Positions 35,817 through 45,653 are shown, counted from the stretch's first letter. The stretch is DNA of 64,000 bases from Flavobacterium piscisymbiosum (GCF_020905295.1 NZ_JAJJMM010000001.1:930001-994000), one strand, 5' to 3'. Notes: generated by a model from the letters alone, not told the origin. A program made the numbers and translations.

Positions 35817-38573
35817 TATTAATGATCCTCCATCCAGAACCGTAACAGCATTTGCAACCGCCAAAGTTCTTCCTTCTTTTATAGTAACAACTGCTCCACT
35901 ATTTATGGTACATGAACAACCGTTTAGGTTGGTATCGATATCATAATTTCCTGTAAATTCAATTCGATCTGTTTCTGATGGTGTTCCGTTTGACCATTTG
36001 TTGCCATTCCAGGTATTTGCCGGTTGAATTACTATTTCTGAGGAATATACGATAGAGCAATTGTCATCTATAGCAAATTTGTAAGTTCCCGGTGCAAGTC
36101 CTGAAATTTCAAATGTAGTTCCTGCAGTTACAAAATTATAAACTGTACCTCGTGATTCAAGTAATCTTCCAGAATGTGGAACATCTTCTAAAACTACACT
36201 ACCTGTTGATGTGGTGCAATTTGGCTGTGTGATAGCTCCTACTTTTGGAGGTGTTGATACCCTTTTTGTTACAAGTGGTTCAGAAAAAGTGCTTGTGGTT
36301 GAACCACATTTTCCCGTTACAATACAATAATAGTATAATGTACCAGCAGTTGTTGACTGAGGTGTATAGGTATTAGTAGCCGCTCCGTTTTTGTTACCTA
36401 ACGAAGTCGCGTTTATTGTACTAGCTGTTGTATTACTATACCACTGATATGTTTTAATTTCAAATCCCGTTGCCGAAATACTTATCGGATTAAAAGTCCC
36501 ATTAATACATTGTGTTTGAGTTGCAGTAGATTGTGAATTTATTGTTGGTGCAAATTCAACATCAATTCGCGTTTCAATAGCGTACTCTTCGTTACAAGAT
36601 CCATTTTTTGCTACAGCTCTGTAATTTCTGGATGCAGTTAGAATTTCGGTTGGAGTATAAGTTACTTTTCCAGCAGTATTTTCTATAAATTTCCACGTTT
36701 TGTTATTATCGTCACTATATTCCCATCGTATAATTTTGCTAGGATCTGAATAGAGAGCATCTTTATTTGGATCGTCAAAGTTGTATACGGCCAAAGGAGG
36801 ATTTTGGTCTCCTTGGCAAATGTGAATTCCACCTTTTGTTCTTCCTCTATCTGTCTTTGTTATTGTAACTGTAATGATATTAGAAGTGGCTGATTTTGAA
36901 GCTAAGCAGGATGAAGTAGAGTTTGATGTCATTACAACCTTGATGGCGTCTAAATTGTTTAATCCATTTGTTGTATACTGCGATCCTGTTTGTCCAACAA
37001 TTGGATTTGATCCAAGATACCATTGGTATTTTGGTGCTGTTCCTCCATTGGTTGGTGTTCCCTTAAAAGTTACTAAAGTTCCATTGCAAATTGTTGTAGA
37101 AGACTCCGAAGAAGTTATACTTACCGTAGGTAAACTAGGATTAATAACTATTTTACCTATGGCTGCTAACGTTCCACATCCTCCAGTTAAATCTATTATA
37201 TAGTTAAACGTTCCTGTCTCCGTTGGTGTTCCACTAATGGTTACTTTGTTAGAAGCAAAACTACCGATAACTCCATTAGGTAATCCTTGAAAATTAGCAT
37301 GTGTAGCGCCAGTTGTGTGATAGGTAATATCTGTAATAGCCGTATTGTTGCAAATAGTTTGGTTATTTGTTTCTTCGGCAGAACTTAAAACTATCGTGTT
37401 ATTTGGATTCACGGTTAGTTTGGCTGTATTTGAATATGTTGAACAAATAGAATTTGATATTACGCAGCGTACATAATTATTACCGTAAGATAACGGAATG
37501 TTTTTTAATTTTAAAGTAGATGTTTTGTGTCCTGATACTCCTTCTACATCATCAGTGTTTGTCCATCCTGTAGAGCCGTTAGCGGAATATTGCCATTGAT
37601 AGGATGGATTTGAAGCCGAAGTAGCAACGCTGAAATTCGCTGATTGACCTTCGCACACAATTAATGTCTGAGGGTGGGTGGTTACCTCTGGTCCTGTTGC
37701 ATTAACGGCAATAGAATTAGATGCATTGCTTGGGCAATAGTAGCCTTCTTGTGTTGTTGTCACCGTATAGTTGCCGGAACTTGTAACTGTTATACTTTGA
37801 GTAGTTTCACCATTTGACCATAAATAATGATCCGCAGTACTTGAAGTTAAAACAACATTGCCACCTTGACAAAAATCTGTACTACCTTTAGCTGTAATTG
37901 TTGGAGTATCTGTTTTATTGCTGGTTATGTTTACATATTTGTACTTTGCATAATTAGTTCTGCAATCATTAGAGACGACTACAGTAATATTGTCAGCAGT
38001 TGAGCCAATAGTTACGGTAATAGAATTTGTATTGGCTCCTGAAGTAATGGTCCAATTAGAGGGTATATTCCAAACATAGTGTGTAGCATTTGCTACAGGT
38101 GCTATTGAATAGATTTGTCCTTTATTTCCGTCACATTGAACAGATGGTCCTGATATTTCACCAGTTTCACCTAAAGCAGGATAAACTGTAATCATTTTTT
38201 GAGCAGTTTTAACTTCGTTGCAATTTGGTTGTCTTAATGTATATATCACGTATGCGACTCCTGGTGCTTTTGCAGTAGCAGTAGTTCCGTTTACTTCTAA
38301 TATAGAAGAGTCTGATGAAGACCAAGTTCCGCTATCCCATCCAGTTGACCAAAAATTTTCAGTAGTTCCTACACACATTTTATTATTATTACTTTGCACT
38401 TCGCCTGCTGTTGCACTACTATTGCATTGAGCATTTGAAATATTAGTGCCAAGTATCAAAAAGAAGATAGTTATTGCTTTAAAGTAAAATTTTGGAAATC
38501 TAAAGATATCTTTTACGAAGGATAAAAATGAAACCTTAAAAAATAGAATAGTAAAAAGTAAAGTTTTCTTCAT
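34425..38573 (-). CDS. giant T9SS surface protein with Ig/PKD-like repeats and type C sorting tail
   Basis: The 1382-residue protein has an unusually long signal region (about 1-48): a first hydrophobic stretch, a charged segment (KDIFRFPKF), then a second hydrophobic stretch ending ISNAQ. The body (about 50-860) is a series of Ig/PKD-like domains rich in Cys, Thr and Ser (recurrent WSTG, YTVTTT, PTITAKGS, QWYSNTT). From about 918 the shared tail module begins (SLLQSNNVV, FVYWSTPVKPQ, GWIDADRNADM), ending in a type C T9SS domain. The last 463 codons are almost identical in DNA to those of the divergent 39705-45599 gene. Expected role: surface adhesin. No further upstream methionine supports another start. 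Confidence 0.87.
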   Translation of the reverse strand: MKKTLLFTILFFKVSFLSFVKDIFRFPKFYFKAITIFFLILGTNISNAQCNSSATAGEVQSNNNKMCVGTTENFWSTGWDSGTWSSSDSSILEVNGTTATAKAPGVAYVIYTLRQPNCNEVKTAQKMITVYPALGETGEISGPSVQCDGNKGQIYSIAPVANATHYVWNIPSNWTITSGANTNSITVTIGSTADNITVVVSNDCRTNYAKYKYVNITSNKTDTPTITAKGSTDFCQGGNVVLTSSTADHYLWSNGETTQSITVTSSGNYTVTTTQEGYYCPSNASNSIAVNATGPEVTTHPQTLIVCEGQSANFSVATSASNPSYQWQYSANGSTGWTNTDDVEGVSGHKTSTLKLKNIPLSYGNNYVRCVISNSICSTYSNTAKLTVNPNNTIVLSSAEETNNQTICNNTAITDITYHTTGATHANFQGLPNGVIGSFASNKVTISGTPTETGTFNYIIDLTGGCGTLAAIGKIVINPSLPTVSITSSESSTTICNGTLVTFKGTPTNGGTAPKYQWYLGSNPIVGQTGSQYTTNGLNNLDAIKVVMTSNSTSSCLASKSATSNIITVTITKTDRGRTKGGIHICQGDQNPPLAVYNFDDPNKDALYSDPSKIIRWEYSDDNNKTWKFIENTAGKVTYTPTEILTASRNYRAVAKNGSCNEEYAIETRIDVEFAPTINSQSTATQTQCINGTFNPISISATGFEIKTYQWYSNTTASTINATSLGNKNGAATNTYTPQSTTAGTLYYYCIVTGKCGSTTSTFSEPLVTKRVSTPPKVGAITQPNCTTSTGSVVLEDVPHSGRLLESRGTVYNFVTAGTTFEISGLAPGTYKFAIDDNCSIVYSSEIVIQPANTWNGNKWSNGTPSETDRIEFTGNYDIDTNLNGCSCTINSGAVVTIKEGRTLAVANAVTVLDGGSLIFENNSSLLQSNNVVNTGNITYKRTALKIRQADFVYWSTPVKPQQLLKVSPDTKPDLFYYHHGSGWIDADRNADMIVGKGYIIRGPETYSNTDKADYTASFIGVPNNGDIVGEPLTAGKYRLIGNPYPSALSIDKLIQGNTVLNGTVYFWTHNTAVTPVGNYDYNPNDYASYNLSGSVRTSKAALTGNEKPSGYVGAGQAFFVSGRLAGPVLYNNSMRFGGTNNNQFFKSSETSKETSIEKNRIWLNMTSSKGTFKQLLIGYIEGATNAYENKFDGVSFDGNPYLDFYSMVNTTKLVIQGRALPFVNTDVVPLGYKTSVEDTFTIAIDEVDGKMSNQAIYLEDKKTGIIHDLRSSDYTFKSASGTFTDRFVLKYANKTLGTGDFENTQDGILISVKNKTINVLSSKENIKEVTIFDIMGKTLYNKNKVSNTELQIQNLPSSNQVLLVKVTLENDFTTTRKIIFQ

Positions 38574-38933
38574 GCTAAATGTTTTCTATACAATTTGTTA
38601 TATCAGGCGCAGAAAAAATGCCCGAGCAAATATAGATACATCTACGTGTTCGAAAAGGGGAGGGTTTTTAGAACCCTAGTTTAATCGATGAACTGTTAAA
38701 ATAGTCGATAAACTACATCTTAAAAATTAACATTTAATGTTATTTCTTATAAAATACAGTTTTAAAACATAGGAAAATTCATAAAATATTAAGAAAAATG
38801 AGTTCTTTTTTTAAGCTATAGTTGTAAAAAACGTCTTTCAGTGGAATAATTCATAATAAAGTTGTAAATTATAACTTGTGAGATTATGTGTAAAATAAAG
38901 ATAATTGATGGTAATAAATCAAGATTTTTGTTT
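38574..38933. other. intergenic promoter region of the adhesin gene
   Basis: There is no credible ORF. A minus-strand -7 element (TATATTTG) lies at 38627-38634, and an AGGGTT/AACCCT palindrome at 38661-38677 sits near the -40 position, a possible operator. The rest is AT-rich; recX ends at 38934. Confidence 0.5.
38627..38634 (-). promoter_or_regulatory. -7 promoter element of the 34425-38573 adhesin gene
   Basis: TATATTTG fits TAnnTTTG on the minus strand, 53 bases ahead of the ATG. The -33 position has no TTG. Confidence 0.45.
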
Positions 38934-39407
38934 TTACAATTCCTTTTCTAATTGAGTTACTTTATCATAAACCAAGAAACTTTCATATCCTCTGCGTAAC
39001 ATATAATCGCAGAATTTTTTTCGTTTTTTTAAGGTGTTTTTTTCGTGAAGATTATTCCAACATCTTTCAGAAAGCTGATCAAAAGTAGTTTCGTATTCTT
39101 CAGGCGAAATTTCTTTTAATGCCAGTGTAATATTAGTAGACGAAACCTGCTTTAATTTAAGCTCATTGGTAATCCTGATTCTTCCCCAATGTTTTATGCG
39201 ATGTTTACCTCTTGCAAAACTGCAGGCAAAACGGGTTTCGTTTAAAAAATTATTTTCAATTAGTTGAACTACAACAATATCAATTTCATCAGGAGACATT
39301 TTTAAGCTGTATAATTTAGAAATTACCTCTGCATGACAGCGTTCCTGATAGGCACAAAAATGCTCTAATTTTTGTATTGCGTCCTTTATTGTTAAAATTG
39401 AATTCAT
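38934..39407 (-). CDS. recX: RecX family regulatory protein
   Basis: The 157-residue helical protein has the RecX patterns CAYQERCHAEVISKLY, LIENNFLNETRFACSFARGKHRIKHWGRIRI and a Lys-rich C-terminus (KKRKKFCDYMLRRGYE). Family knowledge: RecX binds RecA filaments and modulates their growth. recA is not adjacent here. The gene lies between the two divergent adhesin genes that carry the long inverted repeat, so it would be carried on any inverted segment. Confidence 0.88.
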   Translation of the reverse strand: MNSILTIKDAIQKLEHFCAYQERCHAEVISKLYSLKMSPDEIDIVVVQLIENNFLNETRFACSFARGKHRIKHWGRIRITNELKLKQVSSTNITLALKEISPEEYETTFDQLSERCWNNLHEKNTLKKRKKFCDYMLRRGYESFLVYDKVTQLEKEL

Positions 39408-39511
39408 GTGTTTTTTCTTTCTTTTTAACGGTTATTGCTAAAAATAATCATTTTGTTGTTAAAAATCCGTAGCTTTTTTCTGTTTTTCTTAAAAAATATT
39501 TTTTTAAAATG

Positions 39512-39541
39512 TTGGAAGTGTGTAGAATTATGATATTTTTG
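39512..39541 (+). promoter_or_regulatory. complete promoter of the 39705-45599 adhesin gene
   Basis: TTG (39512-39514), 19 bases, then TATTTTTG (39534-39541) matches the Bacteroidota -33/-7 arrangement. The start codon is 163 bases further on, so the transcript would have a long leader that contains a GTCTC/GAGAC inverted repeat (near 39570). Confidence 0.65.
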
Positions 39542-39704
39542 TGCCTAAATTTTAACATTTTGATCTAGTCTCTGAGACAGGATTTTATGTGCAAAATTTG
39601 GTTGTAAAAAAGTCTAAATAGGAATATCGCACTTTCAAATTGAGCTGCCTTTTTTATTTCGCTTAATAAAAAAAACAAATTTAAATATAAATACCACCAT
39701 TTGT

Positions 39705-42700
39705 ATGATTCGAAAATTACTTTTGATTATTCGTTCTTTATTTTTAAAACCCGTTGATTTCTTTTCTGGAAAATTATTTATCCCAAGTGTGAAATTGCTT
39801 TGTCTAGGAATGTTTTTTGTTGTTCAATTTGGTTTTGGGCAAACAGTTCTTGTTGACAATGCTACATCAGGAGGAGGAAGCTATAGAATTCCCGCTGGAG
39901 TTAACAGTGTTAAAATAGAAGTATGGGGAGCCGGCGGCGGCGGCGGCGGATCGAGGAGTAATGGAAGAGGGGGCTCCGGTGGTGGAGGTGGTGGTTATGC
40001 TACTAAGATTATTACTGTAGTTCCGGGACAAATAATTAATTATACAATTGGAACTAGAGGAACTGGAGGAAATGCAACTAATGGCGCTGCAGGAACTAAT
40101 TCAACGCTAACTCATACCCCATCGAGTTTATCATTGTTGGCGTATGGTGGTTCAGGAGGATTGCAAAATAATGCCACAACATTTTCAGGTGGTGTAGGAG
40201 GAGGAGCAACAGGAGCAGATACCAATGTAAGTGGAGATCTTAATCTGACCGGTGCTACTGGTGGTAGCGGTGGAGGAGTTCCCGCAGGTAATGGAGGTAA
40301 TGGTGGAAATACTAGTAGTACTGGAGGTGCAGGTGCTACAAACGGCATAGGGACTGCTGGTGTTGTGCCCGGCGGCGGCGGCGGCGGCGGTGAATATAAT
40401 GGTTCAAACATAGCAGGAGGAGCAGGTGCTAACGGAAAAGTAAAAATTACATCTCAATTAACTTATGTAGCCAAAATATTAGGAGCAACTTATGGTTCTG
40501 ATACTTGGTGCTCAGGAGAAACAAGAACTGTTAACGTTGAGATACAAAATATGGGAACTGCTACCTGGACTGATAGCTCTCCAGACATTAATATTGGTGT
40601 AAAATGGAATACTAACGGTGCAATAAACGGAGCGGATTATTATGTCCGTACAGATGCTGGTAATCTGGCACCGGGAGCTAAGAGAATTTATAATATTCCA
40701 TTTACAGCATCTAACAATGTGGGAGCGGGATATACTTCTAACCTCTCGACTGGAATAAATAATCTTACATTTGATGTTGTATCTGAACAAATTGCATGGT
40801 TTGCAGGTAATCTTAATGGTGTAGGGCCTGGAAATGTAGCCTTTACAACTCCAGACATAACAATAATTAATGTACCGGAAAATAAAACTATAGCACCTGT
40901 ACCAACATCTCTTTGTTCTGGAAATAGTAGTAACATTACGGTTGCTTTGTCACAAGTAGGTGTTAATTATCAATTGAGAGATGCTTCAAATGCATTAATT
41001 GGTTCGGCAGTTGCGGGTACAAATGGAACAATTAATTTACCTACAGGGAATTTAACAGGAACTACAACTTTTAATGTATTAGCATCATCCTGTGGAAACT
41101 TAGTACAAATGCCGGGAACTGTTACAGTAACTGTAAGTCAGCCTCCAACTGTATCAAATGCAGGACCTGACCAAACAGCAAGTAGTTCCTCTTTTGTATT
41201 GGCTGCTAATACTCCAATAGTAGGTAGTGGAGTTTGGTCAGTCGTTAGTGGTCCAAATACGTCCACGAATCAATTTAGTAGTATTACAAATCCAGCAGCT
41301 ACATTTAATCGAACAACAGCAGGGACATATATATTAAGATGGACAATAAGTAATGGTAGTGTTTGTAGCGCATCTATAGATGATGTCGTCATTGCAAATT
41401 GTGTGGGGAATCGAATTACTAATGGCGATTTTAGTAGTATACCTGCCACTTCCGGCTGGACATATGCTGTTAATTCAAAAGGTTCTACTGTTGAGGTTTT
41501 GAATGAAAGTGTCTATTTTCCTAATGGGAATAATGATAATACAGCAGAATTAGATTATGAGGCATCGCTAGGGCAATCTGTAACAGTTGTTCCCGGTGTT
41601 CCTTATACACTTAGTTTTCTGTATGCCCGTAGACCAAATGCTCCCGCTACCGTTGCAGTTGATATTAAAATAATAGAGGGAGGATCTACCACAGCAACAA
41701 AAAACATTACTACTACCGACAATAATAGCACTCCTCAACTAGGAACTTTTACGTTTACGCCAACAAGTTCTTCAATATTGATTGAGTTTTACAACTCTGC
41801 ATCTACGATAGGGCAAACTTTAGGTTCTATTATAGATAATATAGTTTTAGTTCCAAGTTCTCAAGTTACTCCGGTTGCAACAACAATACCTAAAGGTAGT
41901 TATAAAACTTTAACAGCTTGTTCAGGTACTTCTGTTCAATTAGATGTAGAAAACGTTCCTGCTTCAGGTGTAACTTATTTGTGGTCAGGATCGTCCGCAG
42001 CAACATTCTCTTCAACGACTAGTAAAAACCCAACGGTGACATTTTCGAGTTCAGGGGTTGTTGAGAAAGTAACGGTAGTTACAACTACAACAGGTGGTTG
42101 TGCCAGTAATCCTTCAAGTACATATGTTAGGGTAAGTGCTCTTCCAACGGTTTTCAATGTTACCGGAGCAGGATCGTACTGTTTTGGCGGTTCCGGAGTT
42201 TCGGTTGGTTTGAATGCTTCAACTTCAGGTATTAGTTACCAATTGCAAAAGGACGGCGTTAATGTCGGAACTGCTGTTACAGGCCCAACATCAGGAGCAG
42301 CTATTAGTTTTGGTTCTCAAACTGCAGCTGGTACATATACAGTTGTTGCTAAAAATACTACTACTAGTTGTACTTCAAATATGAATGGAATAGTAATAAT
42401 AAATCCTAAACCCGTAATATCAGACATAGCAATTACAGTTTGTAGTGGCACTTCTTTTACAGTTGTTCCTGTTAATTTCGGAAGCGTTATTGTACCAGCC
42501 AATACAACTTATAGTTGGGGGCTTCCATCCGGAGTTGGTTTTACAGGCGGAGCAGTAAGTTCGGGAACTCCATTAAATATTACAGGAAATTTAGTTAATA
42601 CAACTATTGTTAATCAAACCGCAGTATATACAGTTACCCCAACCAGTTCTGGTTGTGCTGGAACTCCGTTTAAGGTAACCGTAACGATAAATCCTACTAA

Positions 42701-45599
42701 TACAGCAGGAGTCGCATTATCTACTCCAACATTATGTATCAATGTACCTTTAACAAATTCAACTTATATAACGCACACGACTACGGGGGCAACTGGTATT
42801 GGTTCGCCAAGTAATTTACCATCGGGATTATCAGCAGCGTGGGCACCTAATAAAATTACTATTAGCGGTACACCAACAGCTTCAGGGACTTTTGCTTACA
42901 CTATTCCATTATTAGGAGGTTGTGGTACAGTGAGCGCTACCGGATCTATGACAATAAGTCCAGCTACAGTTGGCGGTACAGCGGCAAGTGCTTCATGTTA
43001 TACAACATCGTCAAATACGGCAACGATTACATTGTCAGGACACACGGGCAATGTAATAAAATGGGAGTCTTCTGCAGATAATTTTGTATCAACACCTGCA
43101 ACAATTGCCAACACCTCTACAACTTTATCAGGAATTAATGTAAGTACTCCAACTTATTACAGGGCAGTAGTACAAAGTGGAAATTGTTCAGCCAGCAATT
43201 CATCTGTCGTAAAATTAGTACCAGGTATAGCACCAGCAGCAAATAATGCAACTTTACCAACATGTAATGGCTTTACCGCTAATTGGACTAAAGTAAATGA
43301 GGCTACATCTTATTTACTAAGTATTTCAGATGATAATTTTACCACTACTTTGTCTGGATATACAGATATTAATGTGGGGGATAATAGTGCGTTTTCTGTT
43401 ACTGGCTTATCGCCAAACAAAACATATCAATATGCAATTAAATCCGTTTTTTCTTGTGGCAATTATGTCACACAATCTAATGTAATTGCGGTAACAACAG
43501 CTGATTTACCTATAACGGGCACATTTACAGGAGGTGCTCCGGTAATATGTGTTGGTTCATCAACAATATTTTCAAATTCAACTCCGGGTGGTGTTTGGTC
43601 TGTTACAAATGGAAGTGGTACAGCAAATATAACAACAAATGGAGCTGTAACAGGTGGAACAGTAGGTAACGTAACAGTTGTTTATACAGTAACTAACGGA
43701 AGTTGTTCGAATTCAATATCGAGAGCCTTATCAATTAATCCTTTGTTAATAAAACCAGAAGTAGGTGAAGTTATTGGTGTGGGCTGCTCAAATTTAGGAA
43801 GTGTAACTTTAAATAATCTTCCAACAGGAAATTGGACATTATATCAAACTGGTACTGCTTTAAATAGCTTTAATAACACAACGCTTTCTGAAACAAGTTA
43901 TACCGTAACGGGCCTAGCGGTAGGAACATATTATTTTGCAGTAAACAATGGTACTTGTACTTCAGATCAAACAATTGCAGTTGACATTACTGATCAGACT
44001 TCAACAAGCTGGAATGGTACAAAATGGAGTAATGATCCTCCAACTCCTACAAAAAATGCGATAATTGAATCAGTAAACCCAAATCAGCCTTTTGCTACTG
44101 ACGCGTTTGCATGTTCGTTGACAATTAATGCAGGTGTAGTGGTAACAGTTCCTACGGGAATAACCTTAACCATTACCAATGCAATAACTACAAATGGTCA
44201 ACTAATTTTCGAAAATAATTCAAGCTTATTACAAAGCAACAATGTTGTGAATACCGGAAACATCACTTACAAGCGTACGGCCCTTAAAATTCGTCAGGCA
44301 GATTTCGTGTATTGGTCAACACCTGTTAAACCACAGCAATTACTTAAAGTTTCACCTGATACCAAGCCAGATCTGTTTTATTACCATCACGGTTCAGGTT
44401 GGATTGATGCTGATAGAAACGCCGATATGATTGTAGGGAAAGGATATATTATTCGCGGTCCTGAAACTTACTCCAATACAGATAAGGCTGACTATACTGC
44501 TTCATTTATCGGAGTTCCAAATAACGGAGACATCGTTGGAGAACCATTAACCGCAGGTAAATATCGATTAATCGGAAATCCTTATCCATCGGCTTTAAGC
44601 ATAGATAAACTTATTCAGGGAAATACAGTACTAAACGGAACTGTTTATTTCTGGACACATAATACTGCTGTAACCCCTGTTGGAAACTATGATTATAACC
44701 CGAATGATTACGCCAGTTATAATCTTAGCGGAAGCGTAAGAACAAGTAAAGCAGCACTTACCGGTAACGAAAAGCCATCCGGTTATGTAGGGGCAGGACA
44801 AGCCTTTTTTGTCAGCGGACGTTTAGCAGGGCCTGTACTTTATAATAATTCGATGCGATTTGGGGGTACAAACAACAATCAGTTTTTTAAATCATCCGAA
44901 ACATCAAAAGAAACCTCTATCGAAAAGAATCGCATCTGGCTTAATATGACAAGCTCAAAGGGAACTTTCAAACAATTATTGATTGGTTATATCGAAGGAG
45001 CAACCAATGCCTATGAAAATAAATTCGACGGAGTAAGTTTTGATGGTAATCCATACCTTGATTTTTATAGTATGGTTAATACCACTAAACTTGTAATTCA
45101 GGGTCGTGCTTTGCCATTTGTAAATACTGATGTTGTTCCGTTAGGATACAAAACATCTGTCGAGGATACTTTTACCATAGCAATAGACGAGGTCGATGGC
45201 AAAATGAGTAATCAGGCCATTTATTTAGAAGATAAAAAAACTGGTATCATCCACGATTTACGCTCAAGTGATTATACTTTTAAAAGTGCGAGTGGTACAT
45301 TTACTGACCGATTCGTTTTAAAATATGCCAACAAAACATTAGGAACCGGCGATTTTGAAAATATCCAGGATGGAATTTTAATTTCAGTAAAAAATAAAAC
45401 TATCAACGTTTTATCGTCAAAAGAAAACGTAAAAGAAGTTACCATTTTTGATATTACGGGAAAAACACTTTACAACAAAAATAAAGTTTCAAATACCGAA
45501 CTTCAAATTCAAAACCTGCCATCGAGCAATCAGGTTTTACTGGTAAAAGTGACTTTAGAAAATGATTTTACTACGACTAGAAAAATCATATTTCAATAA
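39705..45599 (+). CDS. giant T9SS surface protein: Gly-rich head, NBR1-like and carbohydrate-binding-like domains, type C sorting tail
   Basis: The 1964-residue protein has a long signal region (about 1-46, two hydrophobic stretches, ending FGFGQ). A glycine-rich head (about 60-245) follows, then an NBR1-like Ig domain (about 250-390; NVEIQNMGTATWTD), Ig repeats, and a jelly-roll-like unit (about 568-720; ITNGDFSSIPATSGW, IIDNIVLV) reminiscent of carbohydrate-binding modules. Further Ig/PKD repeats and one FN3 (about 1175-1265) precede the shared tail module (about 1500-1964) and type C T9SS domain. Tail DNA is nearly identical to the 34425-38573 gene. GGC runs at 39930-39951 and 40370-40391 encode poly-Gly. 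Confidence 0.87.
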   Translation: MIRKLLLIIRSLFLKPVDFFSGKLFIPSVKLLCLGMFFVVQFGFGQTVLVDNATSGGGSYRIPAGVNSVKIEVWGAGGGGGGSRSNGRGGSGGGGGGYATKIITVVPGQIINYTIGTRGTGGNATNGAAGTNSTLTHTPSSLSLLAYGGSGGLQNNATTFSGGVGGGATGADTNVSGDLNLTGATGGSGGGVPAGNGGNGGNTSSTGGAGATNGIGTAGVVPGGGGGGGEYNGSNIAGGAGANGKVKITSQLTYVAKILGATYGSDTWCSGETRTVNVEIQNMGTATWTDSSPDINIGVKWNTNGAINGADYYVRTDAGNLAPGAKRIYNIPFTASNNVGAGYTSNLSTGINNLTFDVVSEQIAWFAGNLNGVGPGNVAFTTPDITIINVPENKTIAPVPTSLCSGNSSNITVALSQVGVNYQLRDASNALIGSAVAGTNGTINLPTGNLTGTTTFNVLASSCGNLVQMPGTVTVTVSQPPTVSNAGPDQTASSSSFVLAANTPIVGSGVWSVVSGPNTSTNQFSSITNPAATFNRTTAGTYILRWTISNGSVCSASIDDVVIANCVGNRITNGDFSSIPATSGWTYAVNSKGSTVEVLNESVYFPNGNNDNTAELDYEASLGQSVTVVPGVPYTLSFLYARRPNAPATVAVDIKIIEGGSTTATKNITTTDNNSTPQLGTFTFTPTSSSILIEFYNSASTIGQTLGSIIDNIVLVPSSQVTPVATTIPKGSYKTLTACSGTSVQLDVENVPASGVTYLWSGSSAATFSSTTSKNPTVTFSSSGVVEKVTVVTTTTGGCASNPSSTYVRVSALPTVFNVTGAGSYCFGGSGVSVGLNASTSGISYQLQKDGVNVGTAVTGPTSGAAISFGSQTAAGTYTVVAKNTTTSCTSNMNGIVIINPKPVISDIAITVCSGTSFTVVPVNFGSVIVPANTTYSWGLPSGVGFTGGAVSSGTPLNITGNLVNTTIVNQTAVYTVTPTSSGCAGTPFKVTVTINPTNTAGVALSTPTLCINVPLTNSTYITHTTTGATGIGSPSNLPSGLSAAWAPNKITISGTPTASGTFAYTIPLLGGCGTVSATGSMTISPATVGGTAASASCYTTSSNTATITLSGHTGNVIKWESSADNFVSTPATIANTSTTLSGINVSTPTYYRAVVQSGNCSASNSSVVKLVPGIAPAANNATLPTCNGFTANWTKVNEATSYLLSISDDNFTTTLSGYTDINVGDNSAFSVTGLSPNKTYQYAIKSVFSCGNYVTQSNVIAVTTADLPITGTFTGGAPVICVGSSTIFSNSTPGGVWSVTNGSGTANITTNGAVTGGTVGNVTVVYTVTNGSCSNSISRALSINPLLIKPEVGEVIGVGCSNLGSVTLNNLPTGNWTLYQTGTALNSFNNTTLSETSYTVTGLAVGTYYFAVNNGTCTSDQTIAVDITDQTSTSWNGTKWSNDPPTPTKNAIIESVNPNQPFATDAFACSLTINAGVVVTVPTGITLTITNAITTNGQLIFENNSSLLQSNNVVNTGNITYKRTALKIRQADFVYWSTPVKPQQLLKVSPDTKPDLFYYHHGSGWIDADRNADMIVGKGYIIRGPETYSNTDKADYTASFIGVPNNGDIVGEPLTAGKYRLIGNPYPSALSIDKLIQGNTVLNGTVYFWTHNTAVTPVGNYDYNPNDYASYNLSGSVRTSKAALTGNEKPSGYVGAGQAFFVSGRLAGPVLYNNSMRFGGTNNNQFFKSSETSKETSIEKNRIWLNMTSSKGTFKQLLIGYIEGATNAYENKFDGVSFDGNPYLDFYSMVNTTKLVIQGRALPFVNTDVVPLGYKTSVEDTFTIAIDEVDGKMSNQAIYLEDKKTGIIHDLRSSDYTFKSASGTFTDRFVLKYANKTLGTGDFENIQDGILISVKNKTINVLSSKENVKEVTIFDITGKTLYNKNKVSNTELQIQNLPSSNQVLLVKVTLENDFTTTRKIIFQ

Positions 45600-45601
45600 T
45601 A
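44208..45601. repeat. right arm of the 1.39-kb near-perfect inverted repeat
   Basis: Partner of 34423-35816 in opposite orientation. Together they flank 35817-44207 (about 8.4 kb), which holds recX and the unique heads of both adhesin genes. The sharp loss of identity just outside both ends suggests recent gene conversion or an active inversion. Confidence 0.9.
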
Positions 45602-45616
45602 TACAAACATCAATTT

Positions 45617-45653
45617 TAAAAAAAGACCATTCGCTACGAATGGTCTTTTTTTA
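45617..45653. terminator. bidirectional terminator
   Basis: AAAGACCATTCG and CGAATGGTCTTT pair around a 3-base loop, with A and T runs. Between the convergent adhesin and ketoacyl synthase genes. Confidence 0.85.

Noticed and set aside
40112..40411. Proline-rich minus-strand frame
   Set aside because: It is the complement of the glycine-rich coding head, not a separate gene.
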